From: Polynucleobacter sp. 15G-AUS-farblos
Lineage (GTDB): Bacteria > Pseudomonadota > Gammaproteobacteria > Burkholderiales > Burkholderiaceae
NCBI RefSeq assembly: GCF_018882445.1
Contig: NZ_JACVOM010000005.1
Coordinates: forward strand, 124,001-188,000
DNA length: 64,000 nt
Direction of reading: 5' to 3'
Of the stretch, positions 53,191 to 61,915 are shown piece after piece. Within the stretch, counting starts at the first letter, position 1. Each line of letters begins with the position of its first letter. The notes under the pieces are model-generated. The model searched no databases. It was not told where the DNA came from and saw only the letters and a program-made list of their open reading frames with translations. The translations under genes and the position numbers were made by a program.

Positions 53191-54536
53191 TGAAGCAAGA
53201 AATCATCACAATGTTCTCCAAAGCCAAGCAATGGATTAGCACGGGTATTAATCAAGCGCTCTTCTATGGCAAAGACTGGCTGAATCAGGTTGCGACATAT
53301 CAAACACAGTTGTATGCAACAGCCCATCAGTGGCTTGCCAATAAGCTGCCAGCAGCTACACAGCGCTACGATCGATCCCCGCAGTGGCTAAAGCGGAGCT
53401 TTTTCTATTTGCCTTGGTTGCTCGCTTTTTTGATTGTGCTGAATTATTTCAACGTATTTGACCGTAGTCCTGCTATCAAATCAGTACAGGATCCCAACGT
53501 TGTTGTGGTGAATGAAGATTTGCGAAAAATGGTTACCGATGGCAAGGCACAGATTGCGCCTTTTGTTGAGGAGCTTAGAGCTTCAGGACGCATCGATTTC
53601 AATGAGCTTAATCTATCTCGTATTGGTGCCAACGTCACCGGAAGGGTTTCAGAGATTTTGGCTGTGCCTGGGCAGATCGTAAAGCAGGGTGATGTATTGG
53701 CAAAAATTACCTCTACTGAATTAACCCAATCGCAATTGGCATTTCTAAAAGCAAAGAGCGCAAGTCAATTGGCTGACCAAGCTGCTGATCGTGCCCGAAT
53801 TCTCTTTAAAGAAGACGTGATTGCATTGGCAGAATTACAAAAGCGTGAGGCAGAGTCTAGTAGTGCTAAAGCTGAATATCGTGCAGCCAATGATCAGTTG
53901 CGAGTCCAAGGCATGAACCAGATCAATATTGATCGTTTAGCTAAATCAGGCCTGATTGAGTCTATTAACAATGTGATCGCCACCATCCCCGGTGAGATTG
54001 TGGAGCGCAAGATTAATAAGGGGCAGGTTGTGCAGCCAGCGGATGCTTTATTTACAGTAGCCGATTTATCAACCCTCTGGGCTATTTCTGAAGTACCAGA
54101 AAGCAACTCCTACTTAATTCGCAAGGGTCAAAAGGCTTCTTTAATCATTCCAGCTTTACGCAATCAAGAGATTGAGGGTACGGTTGCGCATGTTGACTCT
54201 ATCGTTAATCCACAGACTAGAACAGTTGTGGTTCGAATGGAGCTACCAAATAAAGAAGGGCAAATTAAGCCTGGAATGCTGGCAACGATGCTGATTGAGA
54301 GCCAGCCTATTGATAAGTTGGTTGTTCCAGTTGCTGCTGTGATTCGTGAAGACAATCATGATCACGTCTACGTTCGTGTAGATGACGATTTATATCGCAT
54401 GGTGCCAGTCAAGCTTGGACCGGAAGGTAGAGGGTTTAGACCTGTGATTTCTGGTTTGAAGGAAGGCCAGGAAATCGTGATTGATGGTGCTTACCATCTC
54501 AATACTGAGCGTAAGCGTCAGCTGAGTGGCGGTTAA
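53190..54536 (+). CDS. RND efflux periplasmic adaptor (HlyD/CusB-CzcB family)
   Basis: Membrane-fusion protein, about 448 residues. A 60-70-residue N-terminal extension precedes the membrane anchor (FFYLPWLLAFLIVLNYF, about 70-87), unlike most adaptors, which begin with the anchor. Then come the barrel-sandwich segment GRVSEILAVPGQIVKQGDVLAKI, a long hairpin and the beta-barrel ALFTVADLSTLWAISEVPES. The ATG shares a base with the preceding stop (TAATG) after GAGGGTGG. A GTG at 53160 is in frame but unlikely. Confidence 0.85.
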   Translation: MKQEIITMFSKAKQWISTGINQALFYGKDWLNQVATYQTQLYATAHQWLANKLPAATQRYDRSPQWLKRSFFYLPWLLAFLIVLNYFNVFDRSPAIKSVQDPNVVVVNEDLRKMVTDGKAQIAPFVEELRASGRIDFNELNLSRIGANVTGRVSEILAVPGQIVKQGDVLAKITSTELTQSQLAFLKAKSASQLADQAADRARILFKEDVIALAELQKREAESSSAKAEYRAANDQLRVQGMNQINIDRLAKSGLIESINNVIATIPGEIVERKINKGQVVQPADALFTVADLSTLWAISEVPESNSYLIRKGQKASLIIPALRNQEIEGTVAHVDSIVNPQTRTVVVRMELPNKEGQIKPGMLATMLIESQPIDKLVVPVAAVIREDNHDHVYVRVDDDLYRMVPVKLGPEGRGFRPVISGLKEGQEIVIDGAYHLNTERKRQLSGG

Positions 54537-54539
54537 CAC

Positions 54540-57500
54540 ATGATTGAAAGACTTGTCCGGCTATCGCTTCAACAGCGTTTACTAGTTGTCATCATTGCTG
54601 TCGTATTGTTTGTTGCGGGTTTATTAGCAACTAAGCGACTATCGGTCGACGCATTTCCAGATGTAACCAATGTGCAAGTACAAGTTGCTGCTGAAGCACC
54701 TGGTAAGTCACCTGAAGAAATCGAGCGTTTTGTAACAATCCCGATTGAGTTGGGTATGACGGGTCTGCCGGGCCTCACCGAGATGCGCTCATTAAATCGC
54801 AATGGTATCTCCATCATTACCCTGGTCTTTACCGAAAAAACGGACATCTATTTTGCACGTCAATTGGTGACCGAGCGCTTGATTGAAGTTGCATCCAAGA
54901 TGCCAGAAGGCATTACTCCAGTGCTTGCGCCACCCTCTACCGGATTGGGTGAGGTGTATCAATACACCTTAGATCATCCCTCGGATAGACATCGTGAGTT
55001 GAGTGTGGATGAGTTATCAGATCGCCGAGCTGTTCAGGATTGGATTGTTCGCCCGATGCTGCGATCTATTCCAGGTGTTGCAGAGATTAATACTCAAGGT
55101 GGTTATGCGAGGGAGTATCAAGTACTCGTTAATCCTGAACGCTTACGCCATTATCAAATTAGCTTGCAAGATGTCTATCAAGCTCTCGCTCGTAACAATG
55201 CGAACTCGGGCGGTGGGCAGCTACCAAGTTATGCAGAGCGCTACTTGATCCGCGGTCTTGGTCTGATTACCAAGCCTGAGGATATTGGCAAAATTATTCT
55301 TAAAGAAGTTAAGGGAATCCCTGTTTACGTTAAGAACGTCGCTGAAGTAACAATCGGAAGCGAGATAAGACAGGGTGCTGCTATTAAGAATGGCTATACC
55401 GAAAGTGTCGCCGGTATTGTGCAAATGATTCGTGGCGGTAATGCTAGAGAAGTAGTGAATCGTATCAAGCTAAAGGTTGCCGAAATCAATGAGGGCAAAT
55501 TATTGCCGGATGGATTACAGATCGTCCCGTTCTATGACCGTACAGATCTAGTTAATGCAGCCATGTTTAACGTGGCCAAAGTGTTGATTGAGGGCGTCAT
55601 TCTCGTCATTATCTTGCTGTTCTTATTCTTGGGTGACGTTAGGTCTTCCTTGATTGTGGTTGCAACGCTAATACTGACCCCGCTACTAACCTTCTTGGTA
55701 ATGAATCGCTATGGTATTTCAGCGAACTTAATGTCATTAGGCGGCCTTGCAATTGCGATCGGTATTATGGTCGATGGCTCCGTCGTTGTCGTTGAGAATA
55801 CCTTTGCTAAATTGGGCGAACGCTTAAAAGCGGGTGAGTCTAAAAACCGTATTATTTTGGAAGCAGCTACTGAGGTTGGTAAACCAGTCTTGTTCGGTGT
55901 TGGCATCATCATTCTGGTATTTATGCCTTTACTCTCGCTAGAGGGTATGGAGGGCAAGATGTTTGCTCCGATGGCTATTACCATCGCCATCGCTTTGGCA
56001 ATCTCACTGCTCTTATCATTCACGCTATCCCCTGTCTTATGTTCATACATCCTTAAAGGTGGAAGTGAAGATGACACTAAGATCGTTAAAAAAATGCGTG
56101 CACCCTATGAGCGTTGGCTGCACTGGAGTCTTGCTAATCCTAAATTAGTTGTTAAACGATCTTTCATTGCTTTAGGCCTAAGTCTTGTTGGCTTTGTATT
56201 ACTGGGTAAGGCATTTATTCCGGTTATGCAGGAGGGATCAATTACCCCTGTTATTGTCCGCGCCCCCAATATCTCTCTAGATGAGTCCATTAAATTAGAG
56301 TTTGAGGCAATCAAACGCATCATGACCATTCCTGGTGTAGAGATGGCTGTGTCACGCTTAGGTAAGGGTGAGTCACCAGCTGATCCTGGTCAGCCAAATG
56401 AATCAGATCCGATTGTGACTCTTAAGCCTTTAGGTGATCGAGACCATAGCCAAGAAGAGATTGCACAACAGATACGAGAGAAATTGAAAACTTTGCCTGG
56501 TATTGAGTTGGCAATTTCTCAACCGATTGCTGCTCGTGTAGATGAGATGGTTTCAGGTGTGCGTTCACAGGTGGCGGTGAAGATTTTTGGTGAAGATCTC
56601 GCTGTATTACAAAAACTAGGCTCGCAGATCGGCCAAACCCTGATCAAAATGAAGGGCAGTAATGATTTGCGTATTGAGCAAGCATCTGGCCAAAACTATT
56701 TGAATATCAAAATTGATCGTGATGCGATCGCACGCTACGGTATTAATGTTTCTGATGTCAATGAAGTGATAGAAACGGCTATTGGTGGTAAACAAGCAAG
56801 TACTGTTTATGAGGGGGAGAGACGTTTCCCATTGGTATTGCGTTATCCCACATCTTATAGAAACAAGATTGATGCGATTGAAAATATTATTTTGCATTCA
56901 CCAGATGGAGCGCAAGTCTTAATGCGTGACTTAGCTGAAATTTCCTTGGTGGAGGGTCCAGCACAAATATCTCGCGAGTCTGGTAAGCGCCGCCTAGTGG
57001 TTGGTGTCAACGTCGAGGGTCGCGATTTGGGAGGCTTTGTTAAAGAGGCCCAAGAGCTCATTGCTAAAAATGTCGAGCTTCCTCAAGGCTATACATTGCA
57101 GTGGGGCGGCCAGTTCGAGAATATGCAAAGAGCGATGGCGCGTCTCATGATTATTATTCCGCTCACGATCTTGGCTATTTTCTTTTTGCTATTCATGCTG
57201 TTTAAGTCGCTTCGCCTAGCCAGTTTGATTATTTTGGTATTGCCATTTGCCTCTATTGGCGGAGTATTCGGTCTCTTTATTACTGGTGAGTATTTGTCGG
57301 TTCCTGCTGCAGTGGGCTTTATTAACTTATGGGGAATTGCCGTTCTCAATGGCGTGGTCTTAATATCGTTTATCAAGCAATTACGTGAAGATGGTTACAG
57401 TATGGAAGATGCTTTGTTGCACGGATGTGGCCATCGATTTAGGCCGGTCATGATGACTGCTTCTGTGGCGATGTTGGCTTTGGTGCCTATGTTGTTCTCC

Positions 57501-57635
57501 GGCGGTCCTGGCTCTGAGGTCACCCGCCCATTAGCAGCGGTTGTGATTGCTGGTTTGGTTACGTCTACCGCATTAACATTGTTGGTATTGCCAGTCTTGT
57601 ATAGATGGTTTGAGGATAAGGAGATAGAAGCATGA
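54540..57635 (+). CDS. Heavy-metal efflux RND pump (CzcA/CusA family)
   Basis: Inner-membrane RND pump of 1031 residues. The two halves carry RLSVDAFPDVTNVQVQVAAEAPG and the usual 12 transmembrane helices. The helix-4 proton-relay motif reads AIGIMVDGSVVVVEN (406-420). The first Asp of the CzcA-type D-F-G...D-G motif is Ala, as in copper/silver pumps, while the VDG half is CzcA-like. Metal specificity is therefore not assignable from the motif; the upstream riboswitch suggests manganese. The start is 3 bp after the adaptor stop. Confidence 0.9.
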   Translation: MIERLVRLSLQQRLLVVIIAVVLFVAGLLATKRLSVDAFPDVTNVQVQVAAEAPGKSPEEIERFVTIPIELGMTGLPGLTEMRSLNRNGISIITLVFTEKTDIYFARQLVTERLIEVASKMPEGITPVLAPPSTGLGEVYQYTLDHPSDRHRELSVDELSDRRAVQDWIVRPMLRSIPGVAEINTQGGYAREYQVLVNPERLRHYQISLQDVYQALARNNANSGGGQLPSYAERYLIRGLGLITKPEDIGKIILKEVKGIPVYVKNVAEVTIGSEIRQGAAIKNGYTESVAGIVQMIRGGNAREVVNRIKLKVAEINEGKLLPDGLQIVPFYDRTDLVNAAMFNVAKVLIEGVILVIILLFLFLGDVRSSLIVVATLILTPLLTFLVMNRYGISANLMSLGGLAIAIGIMVDGSVVVVENTFAKLGERLKAGESKNRIILEAATEVGKPVLFGVGIIILVFMPLLSLEGMEGKMFAPMAITIAIALAISLLLSFTLSPVLCSYILKGGSEDDTKIVKKMRAPYERWLHWSLANPKLVVKRSFIALGLSLVGFVLLGKAFIPVMQEGSITPVIVRAPNISLDESIKLEFEAIKRIMTIPGVEMAVSRLGKGESPADPGQPNESDPIVTLKPLGDRDHSQEEIAQQIREKLKTLPGIELAISQPIAARVDEMVSGVRSQVAVKIFGEDLAVLQKLGSQIGQTLIKMKGSNDLRIEQASGQNYLNIKIDRDAIARYGINVSDVNEVIETAIGGKQASTVYEGERRFPLVLRYPTSYRNKIDAIENIILHSPDGAQVLMRDLAEISLVEGPAQISRESGKRRLVVGVNVEGRDLGGFVKEAQELIAKNVELPQGYTLQWGGQFENMQRAMARLMIIIPLTILAIFFLLFMLFKSLRLASLIILVLPFASIGGVFGLFITGEYLSVPAAVGFINLWGIAVLNGVVLISFIKQLREDGYSMEDALLHGCGHRFRPVMMTASVAMLALVPMLFSGGPGSEVTRPLAAVVIAGLVTSTALTLLVLPVLYRWFEDKEIEA

Positions 57636-57961
57636 TGGAGGTCAAGGCGGTTATACGCCCTAATAAATTAGCTACATTAAGGACAGCCTTGCTGGAGATG
57701 CCAGAGTTTCCTGGGATGACAGTATTTAAGGTTGAGGGTTGTAGTGCGCCCTCTAAAACCAATAAATCAACTATTAAGGATGAGCTCACGGATTATTCGG
57801 CAAAGATCAGGATTGAGATTGTTTGCAGTGCCGATGTTGCTGATGTCTTAATGGATAAGATCGTTAAAGTATGTCAGACAGGGCAGGTTGGTGATGGTGT
57901 AGTTTGGTGCACTCCAGTACCCAAGGGCTATTTCATTGCAAAGTCTACTGGCTCAATCTAG
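57632..57961 (+). CDS. PII-like regulator linked to the RND pump
   Basis: A 109-residue PII-superfamily protein. It starts MEVKAVIRPNKLATLRTALLEM, has a divergent T-loop segment (VEGCSAPSKTNKSTIKDELTDYSAKIRIEIVC) and ends DGVVWCTPVPKGYFIAKSTGSI. It lacks the PII uridylylation-site context. A PII branch (PII-NG) linked to heavy-metal RND pumps is described in the literature, and this matches its position. Its start overlaps the pump stop by 4 bp. It may sense nucleotide or metal state for the pump. Confidence 0.82.
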   Translation: MMEVKAVIRPNKLATLRTALLEMPEFPGMTVFKVEGCSAPSKTNKSTIKDELTDYSAKIRIEIVCSADVADVLMDKIVKVCQTGQVGDGVVWCTPVPKGYFIAKSTGSI

Positions 57962-57966
57962 TTCGA

Positions 57967-58560
57967 TTAAAACTTTGGACTAGGGTAGTGCTGGTGCGAG
58001 ACATAACGGCCATTTTGATCTACCTTAACTAAAACCATATCTCCCACGTTTACCACTTTATCTGTGAACGCCTGAATATTGACATGATGTGTCACCATAA
58101 TGATCGGCGTTTTAACTTTTGAACTCAGTTGTGCTTTAATCAGTTTTTCTAGATTACGGGTTTGCTCTTTTTCCAGACTCATATCATCAAAAAATGAGCC
58201 TAACTCTGGTGCAATAGTGACTGGCCCTAAATTCAGTAACTTCGCAGTATCAATACAACGACACCAGGGGCTACTGAAGACCCGTGCATTATTAATGCCC
58301 TGACTTTTGAGCCATTGGCCAATGATTTGGGATTGTTTTTTTCCTACCTCTCCAAGATTGCGCTGGGTAGCGCATTGATCCAGCTGATAACCCTTGGGGT
58401 CTCCATAGCCTGGAGCATCCGCATGGCGCATCAGCAGAACATGTCGACCATCACTTAAATCTTGGGCTAAATTGGCAAAAGCCTGAGTGGAGGCAATCGT
58501 GCTTAGAAGAGTGAAAAAAAGCAGGGGAATCAGTTTGGAGGGTTTCATATAGGCAATCAT
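57967..58560 (-). CDS. Secreted histidine phosphatase family protein
   Basis: Phosphoglycerate-mutase-like phosphatase of 197 residues with a signal peptide (AFANL). The catalytic motif is LLMRHADAPG (R-H-A in place of R-H-G), and the second catalytic His is in MVTHHVNIQAF. Other conserved parts are VFSSPWCRCIDTAKLL and the acidic EKEQTRNLEKL. It is close to periplasmic SixA-like or phosphoanhydride phosphatases. An internal ATG four codons downstream is an alternative start. Confidence 0.83.
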   Translation of the reverse strand: MIAYMKPSKLIPLLFFTLLSTIASTQAFANLAQDLSDGRHVLLMRHADAPGYGDPKGYQLDQCATQRNLGEVGKKQSQIIGQWLKSQGINNARVFSSPWCRCIDTAKLLNLGPVTIAPELGSFFDDMSLEKEQTRNLEKLIKAQLSSKVKTPIIMVTHHVNIQAFTDKVVNVGDMVLVKVDQNGRYVSHQHYPSPKF

Positions 58561-58727
58561 TTGAATTTATTAAGTTTATTCAAGATTCTCATTATTTGCT
58601 GAGGCTGGTTATTTCCCTCTAAAGTCAAATGCATCAGCGCCCAATTTGTGCCACACTAAGCAAACAATATGGCTAGATTTGCCCGCTAAGGGTCTATAAA
58701 TGGATATGAGTCAAAGGTATTTTGAGA

Positions 58728-58907
58728 ATGGTTAAAACTGATAAACGTTGTTGTGGATCTGGTGTGTGCATTATTAATGCCGATGGAGAATGTTGGTGTG
58801 GTCAGGTGTGGGATGGTGAAAAAATGGCTCACCCTAGTTTGATTACTAAATCTCCTAGCCCACTCAAGCCAAAGCAGACCCCTAAGGATTTAGGCCCCGA
58901 GTCTTAG
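58728..58907 (+). CDS. Small cysteine-rich protein
   Basis: A 59-residue protein with five cysteines in the first 24 residues (C8, C9, C14, C22, C24: CCxxxxCxxxxxxxCxC), then GQVWDGEKM and a Pro/Lys-rich tail. The spacing suggests a metal or iron-sulfur site, but I do not recognise a named family. The ATG at 58728 is preceded by an in-frame TTG at 58722. It is just upstream of the DUF2244 gene. Confidence 0.55.
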   Translation: MVKTDKRCCGSGVCIINADGECWCGQVWDGEKMAHPSLITKSPSPLKPKQTPKDLGPES

Positions 58908-58933
58908 GCGTATCCACTGTTTTTGTAACGGCA

Positions 58934-59377
58934 ATGCAAAATTACCAAACCAAAACTTGGCAGATGAAACGCAACTGTGCGCTATCACCGAAGCAGTTGC
59001 TAAAGTTCTATATTGCTCTAGTCTGCCTATCGATTACTGTTGCTATTGGATTTCTCTTGGCAGGTGTTTGGGTTATCCCTATTTTTACTGGCTTAGAGTT
59101 AACGGCAGTCACTATTGGATTCCTGATTTATTGCCGGCATGCATTAGATTATGAGTCGATTGAAATCGTTAATCGACGCCTCATCGTCCGCAAATTTATT
59201 GGCTATAAAGAAACTACTTATGAGTTCAATACGCAGTGGGCCAAGATTGAGCCACCTGTGCAGGGTCAAAAAGTATTTGTCATTAGTCAATCAGATCAGC
59301 GGGTTGAACTCGGCCAGTTCTTGAGGCAAGAGCAACAGCTGCCCTTAATTTCCTCAGTTCGGGCCCACTTGGGTTGA
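58934..59377 (+). CDS. DUF2244 family membrane protein
   Basis: A 147-residue protein with two membrane segments (about 24-45 and 48-68) followed by a soluble beta-rich domain (YESIEIVNRRLIVRKFIG, VELGQFLRQEQQLPL). This is typical of DUF2244, for which no function is known. It ends immediately before the GST gene and is probably cotranscribed with it. Confidence 0.8.
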   Translation: MQNYQTKTWQMKRNCALSPKQLLKFYIALVCLSITVAIGFLLAGVWVIPIFTGLELTAVTIGFLIYCRHALDYESIEIVNRRLIVRKFIGYKETTYEFNTQWAKIEPPVQGQKVFVISQSDQRVELGQFLRQEQQLPLISSVRAHLG

Positions 59378-59414
59378 GGTGCTGAGCAATTGTCTCTCCA
59401 GCGATAATGGATCG

Positions 59415-60023
59415 ATGATGCCTATTATGTACTCCTACCGAAGATGCCCCTATGCCATGCGGGCGCGTATGGCATTGAAGTATGCAGGCATTGAGCTTGA
59501 GCAGCGAGAAATTGAGTTGCGTAATAAGCCCTCATCCATGTTGCTCGCATCACCCAAAGGAACTGTTCCTGTTTTATGTGTAAATGAGCTAGTACTCGAC
59601 CAAAGCATTGACATCATGCATTGGGCGCTAGAGCAATCAGATCCCGATGGATGGTTGAGTGTGGATCACAGTCTCGCTCAAGAGTGGATTGAAAAAAATG
59701 ATGGCCCATTTAAGCTTCTCTTAGATCAATATAAATATCCCAATCGTTTCCCAGAGCTTGAGCAAACAGAAGTTCTCAGTTCTGTATGCAAACTCATGCT
59801 GAAGCCTATAGAGACTGCTTTGCATTCAAACCCCTACCTATTGGGCAGTAAGCTTTCATGGGTTGATATCGCCATCTTTCCATTTATAAGACAGTTTTCG
59901 ATGGTGGATCTGCAAAAGTTCAATGCATTGCCCTATCCGAAAACAAAGCAGTGGCTAAATCAATTGTTGGAGTCTGAGCTCTTTAGCTCTGTGATGAATA
60001 AATACCCTGTATGGGTGGACTGA
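59415..60023 (+). CDS. Glutathione S-transferase family protein
   Basis: GST-fold protein of about 202 residues. The thioredoxin-like N-terminus is MYSYRRCPYAMRARMALKYAGIELEQREIELRNKP with C-P-Y in the active-site position, then KGTVPVLCV and LDQSIDIMHWAL. The C-terminal domain has LSWVDIAIFPFIRQF. The frame is open from a GTG at 59379, 1 bp after the DUF2244 stop; the ATG at 59415 or 59418 gives the normal family length. Confidence 0.85.
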   Translation: MMPIMYSYRRCPYAMRARMALKYAGIELEQREIELRNKPSSMLLASPKGTVPVLCVNELVLDQSIDIMHWALEQSDPDGWLSVDHSLAQEWIEKNDGPFKLLLDQYKYPNRFPELEQTEVLSSVCKLMLKPIETALHSNPYLLGSKLSWVDIAIFPFIRQFSMVDLQKFNALPYPKTKQWLNQLLESELFSSVMNKYPVWVD

Positions 60024-60517
60024 GAACTCATTTTCACAGCATGATCGATAATGGCGCCATGCCAAACGGATTAAAGCTCATCGCCGTCTTCAAAACAATA
60101 CGCGGTATTGGTGCGCTAGCTTTGGCGGCCTGTTTATTCTGGTTATCCCAGCAGGACTTATCTCTCGCCGGAGAGGGTTTATTGAATAAGCCCTATATCA
60201 ATAGAATCATCGGAATGGCTGGCATTACTCCTGCCTGGCTATCCAGCTTTTCTGAATTCAATGCCCTTGGATTATCTGTCTTAGCCTTGCTTGTTTCCAT
60301 TGTTCGTTTTAGTGAGGCAGTGGGAATTTGGTTTGATCAAAGTTGGGCTGAATGGCTTGCAGTCTTTACCGGCCTTATTGCTGTAACCTTCTTTTCTTGG
60401 AGTTTGATGAGCGGATTTAATTGGATCACATTCATTTCTTTATGTGTCAGCATCCTGGTCATCATGTATTTATTGCGAATATTACTGATCAAGAGATCGC
60501 ATAGATCACTTAGATAG
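60011..60517 (+). CDS. DUF2127 family membrane protein
   Basis: A protein of up to 168 residues with four hydrophobic helices. LKLIAVFKTIRGIGALALAACLFW and SEAVGIWFDQSWAEWLAVFTG are the characteristic DUF2127 parts. Function is unknown. The first ATG overlaps the GST gene by 13 bp; ATGs at 60041 and 60059 are equally possible starts. It overlaps the convergent TetR gene by 12 bp at the 3' end. Confidence 0.75.
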   Translation: MGGLRTHFHSMIDNGAMPNGLKLIAVFKTIRGIGALALAACLFWLSQQDLSLAGEGLLNKPYINRIIGMAGITPAWLSSFSEFNALGLSVLALLVSIVRFSEAVGIWFDQSWAEWLAVFTGLIAVTFFSWSLMSGFNWITFISLCVSILVIMYLLRILLIKRSHRSLR

Positions 60518-61132
60518 CAAGCGTCTAAAGCAATCTTTGGCAAATCGTCTATGTTGATCAGTGCCAGCAATTGCTTGTCTTTCAATAAAAGGACTAGAAA
60601 TGGCTGTTTGTGTAGTTCGTAAAATCATAGGCCATTCTTCTTCAGCAATCTCTCTAATGGTGTTAGTAGTATTGCGCGCTACAAAAGCTTGAAAGTGGGG
60701 AACTAAAGGGTCTATAAAAGAATACAGAAGCTCGGGTTCTTTTGCATTTCGATAAAAGTAGTCAATCATTATTTTTTTGATTTGTATATTTCCTTTGCCC
60801 CACACTTCAAATGCATGATCGACCAAGATATTGCAAATATCATCTAGAGTAACGTCGGGGCCCAATGAATTGACCAAGTCGATAGTGACAGAATGCGTTT
60901 TTTTAACTTTGCGAATAAATAAACTAGCAAAGAGGCTTCCAACCGAAGGAAAGTGATGATAAATCGCCCCAGATGATATCTTCGCATTCTTGGCGATAGT
61001 TCGAGTATTCAAATTCCAATTTGGATTTTCTTCTAATGCTAGCTCGATAGATTCTAAGATTTTCTCAACCCGCTCCTCGCCTCGTTTTTGCTTCGAGGGC
61101 TTATTAAAGTAAGAATCGTAATTATTCGGCAT
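60506..61132 (-). CDS. TetR family transcriptional regulator
   Basis: TetR-type repressor of about 208 residues. The HTH is NTRTIAKNAKISSGAIYHHFPSVGSLFASLF (about 40-70), and the remainder is a helical ligand-binding domain. The frame begins at a GTG (61141), but the ATG at 61132 is a better distance from AGGA. Its targets are unknown; no efflux or fatty-acid operon is directly adjacent except the sterol-desaturase-family gene. Confidence 0.82.
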   Translation of the reverse strand: MPNNYDSYFNKPSKQKRGEERVEKILESIELALEENPNWNLNTRTIAKNAKISSGAIYHHFPSVGSLFASLFIRKVKKTHSVTIDLVNSLGPDVTLDDICNILVDHAFEVWGKGNIQIKKIMIDYFYRNAKEPELLYSFIDPLVPHFQAFVARNTTNTIREIAEEEWPMILRTTQTAISSPFIERQAIAGTDQHRRFAKDCFRRLLSK

Positions 61133-61141
61133 TGAATGCAC

Positions 61142-61387
61142 TTTCCTAAAAGTATTCGGAATTTTAAGCTAAGAAAATAAGGCGCATCAAAAACCGAGCA
61201 GAATTCCAGATAACCATCTAAACCAGGCTAATTAAGGGCTATTAGGGGGTAGATAAAAGAGCAAGATCTTTAAATAGATCATGTTATTTTCTTTTTTCAC
61301 ATGAATTGCTGATGAGCTAATACATACCTTGTTCTTTAGTATTTGCCCGCTGTCCTAATGGGCTGAAAGTTCTTCAATCCAAACTTA
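61142..61387. other. Intergenic region between TetR and the secreted protein
   Basis: A 246-bp divergent region. One imperfect palindrome, GATCT-TTAAAT-AGATC (about 61265-61280), is a possible TetR operator. No other structure is seen. Confidence 0.3.
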
Positions 61388-61834
61388 ATGAAAGTACGCT
61401 CCAACATGAAACTACTCGTAACTCTCCTAGCTGGTATTGGTTTTTCAGTAAGCGCATTTGCGCAACAAACACCTAATTTAATCGGTACCTGGAATGGTGA
61501 AACTAATGACGCTACGATTGGTGAGGGTCGTATTTATCCTGGCGGTAGTCCAGGTCAAATTCGATTTTTGAAAGAAAAAATTAGCTATAAAGTCGATAAG
61601 CAAGAGGGTCGAACTTTTTCAGGTGCCGCTACCATTAAAGGCAGCAGTATTACATTTGTTGGATCTTTGTCTGGAGATCTCTCAAGCGGTGCAATTGCGA
61701 CCAAGCAAGGAACAACGTCATTTAAGATTATTGACCCTAATAAGATTGCCCTCTGCTTTACAACTACCACTATTGATCCTGCAAATAAGAATGCCGGTCC
61801 TGTAGCGGATTGTCACGAGATCAGCAGAAAATAA
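61388..61834 (+). CDS. Secreted protein of unknown function
   Basis: A 148-residue exported protein with a signal peptide (SVSAFAQQ). The mature part is beta-rich and lipocalin-like (NLIGTWNGETNDATIG, SGAATIKGSSITFVGSLSGDL, VADCHEISRK), with two cysteines that may pair. I do not recognise a named family. A second ATG (61406) is an equally plausible start, placing the signal peptide right at the N-terminus. Confidence 0.65.
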   Translation: MKVRSNMKLLVTLLAGIGFSVSAFAQQTPNLIGTWNGETNDATIGEGRIYPGGSPGQIRFLKEKISYKVDKQEGRTFSGAATIKGSSITFVGSLSGDLSSGAIATKQGTTSFKIIDPNKIALCFTTTTIDPANKNAGPVADCHEISRK

Positions 61835-61915
61835 TAGCTATAGCAAGCAGGTAAGCAAGCAAGCTAGTCTATAAGTTGTTCAAACAAACACTCACTAATT
61901 CAGAGGTAATACAGG

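Noticed and set aside
41036-57961. Resemblance to the E. coli nfr-cus gene neighbourhood (nfrAB next to copper efflux genes)
   Set aside because: A regulator, an HPF-like gene and a riboswitch separate the two blocks, and the pump motif is not Cus-type, so I treat the adjacency as coincidence unless shown otherwise.
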